A stretch of DNA of 64,000 nucleotides from Panax quinquefolius. Taxonomy: Eukaryota; Streptophyta; Magnoliopsida; Apiales; Araliaceae. The stretch covers positions 8,988,160 to 9,052,159 of the forward strand of contig CM035171.1 of the NCBI GenBank assembly GCA_020205615.1, read 5' to 3'. Numbering within the stretch: position 1 is the stretch's first letter; every line of letters starts with the position of its first letter. Below are positions 27,201 to 39,200 of this stretch, piece by piece. A program made the translations under genes and the position numbers. A model generated the notes under the pieces. It saw only the letters and a list, made by a program, of their open reading frames with translations, was not told the origin of the DNA and ran no database searches.

Positions 27201-30200
27201 AATAATTGAATCAATAATATAAGAGATATGATCGCGAAGAATCATTGTAGTAATAATTGTAAAGATAAATTGAGTGACTTCACGTAGCATCAATAATCAA
27301 TAAAGTACTTACAGACATATTCATTTCTTTTACCAAGGGTAGTTCAAGCGGTTTTACCCGGTAACACCTCCCAAGTTATTTTTATAAAATATTTTTGTCG
27401 TTTTCTCTGATAATTACATTGTGGGGTTGCGGATCAAACGAATATTTTATAACAACTGCATACTTTGAACATTATATATCACAGAAATTGCTTCCAAAGC
27501 AGGCATGGAACTTATCACAAAGCTCTCGGTCAAAGAGGAAATCGAATCCGATGGTAAAGTCCCCATCCACCGCTCTCGCCTTTTCTCGTTGTCGGACAAA
27601 AGTGTGACACTTGGGCAAAGATCGATGAAGTCATAATAGTCCATCACCGATCGAACACCGACTATGGTCATAAAGGATCTCCGGACCCATCATAGCTTCC
27701 ATACGAGGTAACTTTTGGTGATATCCGCCTTCTCCTCGAGAATATCGGAGGAAAAAGGGACGCCTTCTTTCCGTGAATGTCTTTTCATTGTTGGACCTCA
27801 CCACCGCTTTGAGCTCTTTTCAACTCCTTTACAAGAAAATCAACACCTTCGGGTTGCGATGAGATCTCCTTCTCCCGAGACGTTTCGCTTTTGAGAGGAT
27901 CGATTCTTCCCGCCGATCCCACCTTCCCTCGTGGGACTTCTTCGATCTACTCGACGATAATTTCATCCTCATGATGAGAATGGTCAGGTCTTTGGTACTC
28001 TCTTCTTCGGTTTCTCGCACGGCCTCTCTCGACCGCTTCTTCGTTCATCATCGCCATGGCGATCGTGAACTAACGACCATCAATGCCTTCTTCGAGGCCA
28101 AGGGAGTTTCGCTCCTCGATCTCCCCATCATGAGAACGATCTCTGCACACGATGTAATGCTCCGGTTCCTTACCCTCTCACCGGTATCTCCTTATGCCTA
28201 CTCCGCCTCTCTGATCGAATATGGCTAGATGCTTCGTCCTTAACTCAAACGCACCAAGCATCCGTTTCGGCTTATATCTTCCCTTTGTTTTAACAGAACC
28301 TCCAAAGCCTTATCTCGCTTGGTTCGCCATCCTCGCCTAATTTGGCAGCTCGTCTCTTCGACCACTTTGCCGATGAGTCCGGCGGTGAGCCTTCCGCCTC
28401 ACCGATCGGATCACGCCCTTATCAAGATTGAAAACCAACTTCCGTCTGCTCCACCACGGATCTTCTGGACTAAGTTCTCCCGAAGTCAGGTTTAGATGCC
28501 GTAAGCTTTCGTGAGCACTTTTAGAAGGACCAGACGATCCTTTACATCGAAATACGAGGCGTTGATGAACCGATACCATCGCCGCCTTTCCGTGTACCAT
28601 CTCTACTCCTCATCATCTTCCCAAGTAGTTAAACAATTGTGATTGAAAATTTAAATGACACTGTAACAAAGCTCTCCTTTTAGCGCCAATGTTAACGCTA
28701 AGATCTTCCGCCACGCCCCAATCACGTAGGAAGACGCCTCGATCCCCAGTAGACAAGAAACACGATAAACACTCAAGCTTCGACTACTGTTCCCGTTGGG
28801 GATACTTTAGGCGTGAGAGTCAAGAACGTGTTCACAAGGTTATCAAAATGGAGGATCTAATGCCTAGTGTATCGAGAGAGATGATAATAATTCTTAAGTG
28901 TATATGTGATTACGAATGGTAAAATGTGCGTATATACTTTGTGAAGACTTCTCGCTAAGTTTATACTCTCTTTCGCTCGGAATATTGTGCCACCCACTAC
29001 TACCGACACACCCCTCGATCCGATACAGTTCTACCGATCGCATGTAGTTTATCCACCGCTTTTGGTCAACTGCTTCTACCGCCGTACCGATTATAATCCC
29101 ATCCACATTAATGCATGGCAGTTCTCTAGTCAACCGTCATGCTTTTTTCATCATTACAAATCAAAATAATAGATATTAAAATGTCCAAAGGATCGATCCA
29201 CCGAACCTAATCTTGGCCTTGTAAGTCAAAATGGAAATAATAGGATAACCTACCAATGACTTTCATGGTTCAATAATAAAGGCCCAATAGATTAATTAAA
29301 TGAGTAAGTCCGATCTACCCGACCCAATGAGAAAAAATATAATGACCCAACAATGTGGAATGCTGGTCTTTTCATGTGGACAAACAAATCTAATGGTGTC
29401 GTATGATGATGATATTCAAATGGATATGCACCAGAGATTATTGTTAGATTATTTTTCTCTTTAAAGAGTAGAGTTCAGTTTTAAAGAAGGCGGGGGGAAG
29501 TCCAAGGAAGAAGTAGCATTTCTCAAGTTTTACTTAAGAAGAGCCAAGTGCTCCACAAATGACTGGAAATAATGACAGCATCATAACTAAAGATTTCTTA
29601 CATGCAATAGATAATGATATAAAATCCAATATCCCAGGTTACTCCAAAGAAGGTTCAGCCACAGTATGTGTCTTGAACATGTGTTTATGAAAATGAAATA
29701 TTTTGAGCTTCTTCCTCCACCTCCTTGAAACAAAGATGCTAAAAACCCAGTTTATAAACCACCAGACAACTTTATAATTTCCAATCCCTATATAATTACT
29801 GTAGCAAGTAGTAGTTTAACAGCCGTTACATCATCATGAATACAGATGAATATATGACCAGCATCAAGTTTGGAATGAAAACGAATGGAGATTCATATAT
29901 AAACCCATCCCCAGCTCCAGTTAAACAATAGTGATGAAAAAGAATACGATTTTCTCAGGCCTAAATGGAACTAAAGCAAGAAGCCAAGAATAAAACCCAT
30001 ACAGGCCATACCAATAGAAAACATGTTTTTAGTGGAATATGTTTGGAAAAAGGATGAACAAGGGATATATATATACTTATCTAAAGTGAACCAAAGTTGA
30101 AAATGCAGGAAATTAATATGTCAAGTCAGCATTGGCATTGGCCTAAAGCCCAAGGTGCTTTGGGCTTGCGCCCAAAAATTTTTAAGGCCCTTTTTTCTTA

Positions 30201-33200
30201 TATCATACAATCAAATGTATTGGCCATTTTTTTCTAATGGATGAAAGATAATTGATTATGTAGAATCATTCTCTAAAATATTTAAAATTTTGACAAATAA
30301 AATTATTACATAAGTAAAACCAGATCCAACACTATTAAAATTCTAATATGTACATTTAAAAAAATACCAACCGGTTCACATAAATTAAAAACAATTACTT
30401 CAATATGTCTCAATTAATTTCAATATTTGTTAGTCTATGCATTTGTCCATCATAATTATGTCTTTACTCATTCTTGTGTTTCTTTTGCAAATATGTATAA
30501 TTTCATTTTTTTTTTCTCTTAATCTGGCTAAGGCGCACTTTACGATTATCTCTATTAATGACTATGGGGTCATGCGATTTTACTTATTGGTATTAAAATT
30601 TGACAGCTTAAAAACCGAGGTAAGACCTCAACTTATTATTAATGAAATTTAATTTTCTATTTATTATTTTGAAATAGTAAGGGTTGATTTGATTAATGTG
30701 GATAGTTAGGGTAAAATACGCAAATATTTCAAAATAAAGCAAGTGGTTATAAAATATATTCATTGCTTTTTGGGAATATTCGTCGCGGAATATGGTCGTG
30801 GAAATTCGTGAGAATATATTTGGGAATATTCGCATTTATTTGAAATAAAGCCAATGTGTGGGCCCCATAACGAAAAGCTTATCGATGAATGAAGAAAATT
30901 GTATCGATGAAGAAAACGACAAATATAAGTTGTTTAAAAAATAACTACACGTAGTTGTTACTGCAATATCGTTAAAATACCTGTGGTTAAAACACAAGAA
31001 GATTACCAGATCGCACCAATTATCGATTCTTACGTAAGAAGGCACTACTCAATAATGGTTACAGTGAATTATCGCTCAAAGATTTTATCGATTTAATAAT
31101 TGTCATATTGATATTTTATATTGTCGTTGTTTCAATAATGTCATTACACAAGATTTTTCATTATCAAGCAATAATTCATATTATCTCAATAATATTATTA
31201 GATAAACATTATTGGCAATGTCTAGAAAGTTCGCCTAAGGAGAGGTTTGGTCACCTAATTGCGCCGCCAAGAAGGAGAAATTTTATCGAAAGCCCCCTCT
31301 TCCTGAACCCGCCTCGTCACAATATCAGGATTCGTCAGAATATTATTTGTGAATAATTAATTATCGATTCATATGATGAGAAAAATATTGATTTTATGTG
31401 GATATAGATGGAGAAAATTTTTAATGTGACAATTGTTGAAAATTAAAATTTTATCTTTTTCTCGATAAAATAATTCATTTAAATATATTATTATATTTTA
31501 ATAATATAATAATGGTGATATTTTTACAACTAATGTGGGATATATGAGTATATACGAGGAGGAAGAGTATTTTTGTTGCAATAAATGTTTAAAACATGTT
31601 AAACATGTCTCATGGACCCCATTTATCGATCGAAATTTGATTATAATTTGTAAAATCGTCCTGCTTCAGGATTTTTGGCCAATTTTATTTGGAATTTGGA
31701 AAAACTTTCTTCTCCAAAGTTGTAGAGAATTGAATTTCCTATAAAAAACTCGCGAGATTCGAATTTTCTGATAAAAGGGCTATTTATTATGAATTATGAA
31801 GTTCAAGTTTCAAATAATTGATTTTTGAAGTTTAAAATATTTTTTTTTAAGAAAAACGTTTTTTTTGTTTTGAGTGGCTACACATGTGTTATAAATGATG
31901 GCTGAAATCAGATTTTAAATGTGGGCTAGAGGAAATTTTATATATATATATTATTATTTTATTAAATTTTTTCGCTTTTGTGTTCTAAAGATTTTCCTAT
32001 AAATAGGTGCTTAGGTTAGAATTGAAAATCACACCGTAAATCAAGTTTTCTCTCTATATTATCGAGTTTATTCTTGTGAGTATTTTGAGTATACTTTGAG
32101 TATTGCTATACTATGCAAGTTCAAGTCAAAGACTATATCCAGATTTCAAACTAAGTACTAATCTTTCGAGGTAAGTGGATATTATTTTTTTCAAATGATA
32201 TTATTTCTTCAATATCATATGTCAAATATTATGGAACTTTTATCAAATTTGAAATATTCATGAGATCTATTCAAGTTTTTATCAAATTTGGAACTTTATT
32301 ACGTAAGTCGTGAAGTTTTTTTTGAGGAATTTCTATTCACGATACTCAAGACTATTCACGATACTCTAAGACTATTCATTATACTAAGACTATTCATCTA
32401 AAAAATGAAAATTTTTCTTTTTTCAAAATATCTATTTCGGATACTAGCTTGATCAGATCCATGTTTTGATCATTCTCGAATTTTACACCACTATGATTAT
32501 TTTTGAGGTATTTTTGGACATGGATAAAACAAAGTACTAATCCTTAATCCTTAATCCTTGCCATTTTGTTTCACCGATTCTTTTTTTTAAAAAAAATATT
32601 TTTCATCATCCTCGCCTTAAATGATGATATTATTGAATATCTTCGGCCCAGAAAGTAAAAAGATGAATGATTTTCAAGAATATCTTTTCGCCCGAAAAGC
32701 AAAAGATGAACAGTGTTTAGATGAATACGACTAATCGATGAATATCTTCGCTCAGAAAGCAAAAGATGAATATTTGATTCCGTATATATATCGATTGATG
32801 TTACAGGATAAAAGATAGACGATGAACTTTTAAATTCATACATGTAAGATAGTAGTTTGCATTCTCTACTTAACTCTTCTAATGAATTATTATTTCATCA
32901 CGTAATATTGATTTAAAATTTGTTGTCTATCAGATTCTATTAGATTTTTCCCCGTCAAGACTAACGATAATTTGTCAGATATTATCTTAGTCATAATATT
33001 CTTTATCGAGCTACTGAGCTCACCCTTTTCCTTTTTGTTCCATTTTTCTTCTCGTGAGGCTAGTAGAATATAAAAAGTATTTAGCCTGGGTAATGGAATG
33101 AAGGTTCTAGAGAGTTGTTTAGTAGTCCTCACCATTTTGTAAAATAATGTATCAATAAATGTGATGAGGATTTATTTGAGTATAGATATTTTGTAAGATA

Positions 33201-36200
33201 ATATTTGTATTCAAACTCACGCTTTTATCGTTGTAATAATAAAGTTGTAGTTGTTTCGCACTCACGTATCGACAACTCGTAATGGGTGATGTATACCTAT
33301 TTTGGGGCGCCACAGCTGGTATCGTAGCTTAGGATATGATCTCCATGAGATCGGGAATAGAACCAGAGGGAGAGACGAGTAAATCCTTCGCCAAGGTGTC
33401 CTACCTAAGCTTATTTGTTAGTTGGTCAAGATATATAGGATATTATGTGATATATTGATTTTCTTAATTAACCCTTGTTTTTACGACAAGATTTGAGAAT
33501 GTCGATCGAGAATATTAACAATGGAAATGAGACCGTGGAGACGCTCAGACTCACCAACGAGGAGAACGTGCAACAGTCGGGCAATGTTCCTCCCGTGAAC
33601 AACACCACCGAAAGCAGATGATGAACGAGGGATGTTTAGAAGTTTTTCATAGCTCATGCAAAATCGCATTTAGGAGACTCGTGTTCAAAATACAGAGGAA
33701 ATGATAGAATTACCGGTCAGTTGTCAAACCAAGCAGCTTCAAAGAGTGGGACCACTGTAATTTAAGGGAAAGCCGATCCGATCACGGCGGAAACACGGGT
33801 CAAGCAAATTACCAAGATATTCGATGTCTGGGATGCACTTGAGGAACAGAAGGTTCCATTCGCCACCTTTATGTTCCGTGCGAGGCAGATCATCGGTGGA
33901 GTCTCAGAAGTTGCACTCCATCCAAACAAGACTCAAAGATGTCTTGGGAGACGCTTTCAGAACTATTTAATGACAAATACTTTCCCGAAAGTGTTCGCTA
34001 TACGAAGGAAGTGGAGTTCATCGATTAGAACAAAACAATACGATTTGTCTCAAAGACGAGGCAAAGTTTGCAGAGTTATCCGTGTTTCAGACCTCATTTG
34101 GTGGAGAATGAGGAACGATGACGCGGATGTGTTTCGAGAGGTTCAAACCCTAAGATATACACAATATCTCATTTCTCATAATTTTTCTCTATTCAGATGT
34201 TGTTAATGTGGCTCAATTGTTAGAGCGAGATAAAGTAGTATATTCAACCGAGGGACCATAACCGTGGATCGCATCGTAGATAAAGAACAATGTAATAATG
34301 ATAACCAATGGAGAAAGAAAACAGACGGACAAAATGGTAACCACTCCGTGGTAATCATGGCCATGAAAATAGAAGAAGCGAAAGTCAGAGGAGATTTTAA
34401 AAGAGGAGATTTAACAACTAACTATGTGAAGACGACAAATGGGCAAGAAAGAATCGGTTCTGGTGGAGGAGAACCACCACCCATTATATGCTATAAATGC
34501 GAAAAGAGGGACATATCACCAAACCGCCCACAACAGCTCAAGGTATGCTATAATTGTGGAAAGGAAGGACATATCGCCGAGATCAGACGACGCAGAATTA
34601 AACCTAGTTCAATGGGGACGGTGACTCAAAAGATCGTCCCGTAAAAGTCAAAGTCAACGATTCCGGAAGAGCGCTTTGTCAGGATCGGTCAAAATGCGAG
34701 AAACCCAAACGAGGTGATCACGGTAAGTTTATTTATAAATTCTCATCAAGTTTATACCTTACTTGATACCGGCATACCCATTCATTTATCTCTCCCGCAT
34801 GTGCTCAACGCTTAAACTCGACCGAGAAATTAGACTTTGACCTATCTCGTGGAAACTCCGCTAGAGAAACTTTCATCACATCCATCGCTTATAAATCTTG
34901 TTTGATTCAAGTTGGCACCATCACCTTACCCGCTGACCTTATCTCTTTAAAAGATACTTGCTTTTGATGTGATTTTAGGATTGATCGTTAACTACTCATC
35001 ATGCCAAAATTGATTGTTTTCGTAAGGTGTTAGTTTTCATATTCCTAACCAACCCGTCAGTATTTAATTCAAGCAACTAAACCATTAAAATCAATCACTA
35101 TCATATCTAATCATAAAGCTATTCGCTTATTGAAAAACGGATGTCAAGCTTTCTTAGCCCATGTTATGGATTTGAATAAAGACACGCCAAATTTGAATAA
35201 TATTCCGTTGTTATCGACTTTTCCCGACGATTTTCAAGAACTTCCTGGCCCACCCCGTAACGTGAAGTCAATTCTTTATTGATCTTGAACCCGCACAAAG
35301 CCCATTTCTAAAACCCCATATCGAATGGCTCCTATTGAACTTTCAGAGTTAAAGGTCCAACTACGTGAATTGTTGGACATCGCTTTCATCTGGCCCCTAA
35401 GACATCTCCTCGGGGTGCTCCTGCTTTATTCAGAAAGAAGAAAGACGGAGTATGCGATTTCAGTACGACTATCGGAATCGAACCATGTCACCATCAAGAA
35501 TAGTATCCTCCACCTCGTATTGATGACTTGTTTCGACCAACCGTAAGGGCACAATTCTTTTCAAAAATCGATCTTCGCTCGATATCATCACCAAGATTAG
35601 AACCGAGGATATTCCAAAGACCGCTTTAGTAACTCCAGACGGGCATTATGAATTCTTAGTCATGTCTTTTTGACGACTAATGCCTCGCGCTTTCATGGAT
35701 ATGATGAACCGAGTATTCAAGGAATATTTCGATCATTCGTTGTTGTTTTTTATTGATGACATCCTCATATATTCCAAAAGTCGTGGAAGATCATGAGCAC
35801 CATTTGAAGTCGGTACTCCAAAGGCTTCGTGAAAACAAACTATATGCCAAATTGAAGAAATGCGAAGTTCGCTCGAGGAAGTAGCATTCTTGGGCACGCG
35901 GTGTCAAAACATGGAGTATCCGCTGATCCGGCCAAGATCAAGCAATACAAAGTGGGAGCAACCAAGTTTGCGGATCAAGCACGTAGTTTTTTGGGCTTAA
36001 TGGTTATTATCTGAGATTCGTGGAAGGGTTTTTTCTAATCGCTACTCCATTAACTCGCCTAACTCTAAGGATACAAAATTCGCTTTGGAGCGAAGAATGC
36101 GAGAAGAGTTTCCAAGAGCTTAAGAGAGACTTATTTCTAAGACTGTTTCTAACAATACCATCCGTTCGGATGGATTTGTTATCTACGCCGATGCTTCGTG

Positions 36201-39200
36201 CAAAGGGTTAGGATGTGTTCTCATGCAACGGGAAAGTCATAGCCTATGCCTCGCGATAACTTAAAGAGTATGAGAGGAATTATCCTACTCATGATCTAGA
36301 GTCAGCAAAGCAATGCTTGCCGCTTAAAGATATGGAGGCACTATCTATACGGGGAGAAAGTGGAGATATATTCGCACCATAAAAGCCTTAAATATTTTCT
36401 TCACTAAAAAAGAACTCAACACGCGGCAATGACGCTGGCTCGAGCTATTGAAAGACTAACACCACACTATTCAATACCATCCCCGAAAAGTTTAACGGTA
36501 AGCCGATACATCGAGTAGAAGATCATATGCGGAACGAGTGCGATGATGTCAAGATATACGACAGAGCCAACTTTAATAGAAAAAGTTAAGGTCGCTCAAG
36601 CCACCCAATCTTGAAATGCGATGCGTATGAAGAAGAAAGTACAAGAAGGAGCTATTCCTAAGTTTAGAATTGATGAAGAAGGAATACTTCGAGTCCACTC
36701 TAGACTTTCAGGTTCCTAACGACTCGATTTGAAGTACAAGATTACGATGGAGGCACACAATACACCATTTGCAATCCATCCTCGAAGTACTAAATGTATC
36801 GTGATCTTCACATACATTTTGGTGGAACAATATGAAGAGAGAGATTGCAAAGTTTATCTCAATGTGTTTAACTTGTCAACGGTAAAAAGGCGAGCATCTA
36901 GTACCTAAGGGTCCGCTCAGAACCACTGAGAGATTCCAAATGGAAGTGGAACACATTACCATGGATTTCGTTACGGGTCTTCCTACGGCTTTCAAGGCAT
37001 CAATGCTATTTGGGTTATTGTTGATAGATTAACCAAGTCGCTTCATTTCTTGCCGACACGGAGACTTATTCCTCGAACGCCTTGCTAGTATGTACGTGAA
37101 TGAGATTGTGAGGTTGCATGGCATGCCCAGATCCATAGTTTCGGATCGTGACCCAAGATTCACTTCAAGATTTTGGGTTAGCTGCAAAAAGCTATGGGCA
37201 CGGATTTACGATTTAGTTCTAAGATACCATCCTCAAACCGGACGGACAATCGAGAGGACTATTCAAACTCTCAAGATTTATTAAGACTCGTGGTCCTAGA
37301 CTTCAAGGGCTTGGGATAAGTATTTACCATCGGTGGAATTCTCCTCCTACAACAAAAGCTTATCGTGCAAGTATAGGTGTGGCTCCATTCAAGCATTATA
37401 TGGATTTAAAGTGTCGCTCTCCAATATGTTGGGATGAGGGGGTGAAGCAACATTGTTGGGACCCGAAAGTTAAGACGTATGACTCACTTTTAAAAGATCC
37501 AAATGATTCGACAACGATACAAACCAAGCACAAGATCGATAAAAAAGAGTTATGCGGATCTTCATCGAAAGGACGTGGAATTTAGTGTAGGGATCATGTA
37601 TTGTCATGAAGTTGCTTCCATGGAAGGAGTTACAAGATTTGGGAAGAGAGGAAAGCTCAATCCACGATTTATCGGGTCCATTTCAAATTCTCGACCGAGT
37701 AGGAAATGTAGCCTATAGACTCGCTCAAGCTACTCTCCGAGTATGTCTCGTGTTCATAAATGTTTTTCATATATCGCATTTCAGAATATGTGAAAGACCC
37801 AACCACGCTATAGAAGTTAGAAACCGGACGAGATAGCCAAGACTTAACGATGAGGAGGTACCGCCAAGATCTTGGATAGAAGGAGCATGTCCCACGCCAA
37901 GAAAGGTCATACCACAAGTTAAAGTTTTGTGGAGGAATCATGCTATAGAGGAAATGACCGGGAATTGAAACGGAAATGAAAGCGAGGTATCCTCACCTTT
38001 TCAAACACTGTGTACACGACGCCAATTTCGAGGACTTAAATTTCATAAGGAGGGAGGTCAGAAGACCCCAACTTATTATTAATGAAATTTAATTTTCTAT
38101 TTATTATTTTGAAATAGTAAGGGTTGATTTGATTAATGTGGATAGTTAGGGTAAAATACGCAAATATTTCAAAATAAGCAAGTGGTTATAAAATATTCAT
38201 CATCATTTGGGAATATTCGTTTGGTCGTGGAATATTCAGATCGCTTTGGGAATATTCGTACGACTCACAATAAACCATGTGGGCCCCATAACTAAAAAGT
38301 TTATTGGATGAAGAAAACGACAAATATAAGTTGTTTAAAAATAACTACAGTAGTTGTTACTGCAAATATCGTTAAAATACCTTATGGTTAAAACACAAGA
38401 AGACACCAGATCGCACCAATTATCGATTCTTACGTAAGAAGGCACTACTCAATAATGGTTACAGAATTATCGCTCAAAGATTTTATCGATTTAATAATTG
38501 TCATATTGATATTTTATATCATCGTTGTTTCAATAATTGTCATTACACAAGATTTTTCATTATCGAAGCTAATAATTCATATTATCCAATAATATTATTA
38601 GATAACATTATTGGCAATGTCTAGAAAGTTCTCGTCTAAGGAGAGGTTTGGTCACCTAATCATGCGCCGCCAAGAAGAAGAAATTTTTATCGAAAGCCCC
38701 TCTTTCCTGAACCGCCTCGGTCACAATATCAGGATTCTCGTAATATTATTTGTGAATAATTAATTATTGATTCATATGATGAGAAAAATATTGATTTTAT
38801 GTGGATATAGATGGAGAAAATTTTAATGTGACAATTGTTGAAAATTAAAATTTTATCTTTTTCTCGATAAAATAATTATTTAAATATATTATTATATTTT
38901 AATAATATAATAATGGTGATATTTTTACAAACTAATGTGGGATATATGAGTATACGAGGAGAGAAGAGTATTTTTGTTGCAATAAATGTTTAAAACATGT
39001 TAAACATGCTCTGTGGACCCCATTTATCGATCGAAATTTGATATATAATTGTAAAATCGTCTGCTTGTGGATTTTTGGCCAATTTCTATTTGGAATTTGG
39101 AAAACTTTCTTCTCGCAAAGTTGTAGAGAATTGAATTTCCTATAAAAACTCGCGAGATTCGAATTTTCTGATAAAAGGGCTATTTATTATGAATTATCAA

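Larger units (their letters stand above)
25440..27480 (-). mobile_element. Solo LTR C1 of a Tekay-like element, nested in element D
   Basis: Related to the other long LTRs (shared GTGAGGACTACTAA and GAGCTCAACTAGCCCAAGAAG near one end, TATAAATAG near 26737). No internal region adjoins it, and element D gag and pol flank it on both sides. Its start lacks ~100 bp compared with 43901-44306, so it is a truncated solo LTR. Boundaries are approximate. Confidence 0.7.
9306..29352 (-). mobile_element. Tat-like Ty3/gypsy retrotransposon D, hosting nested elements B1 and C1
   Basis: Two direct repeats of ~650 bp bound it: 9306-9956 (3' LTR) and 28690-29352 (5' LTR), starting TGTTGGGT on the minus strand. 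Next to the 5' LTR is TTGGCGC, a primer-site-like sequence; next to the 3' LTR is a purine-rich tract. Between them on the minus strand come gag-like, RT and RNase H segments with Tat-lineage motifs. The element lies in the last fructokinase intron in sense orientation. B1 (10891-19325) and C1 (25440-27480) are later insertions into it. No clean target-site duplication is visible. Confidence 0.8.

Noticed and set aside
30125..30190. GC-rich patch resembling the end of a hAT-type DNA transposon
   Set aside because: No second terminal repeat or target duplication found, so not called as an element.
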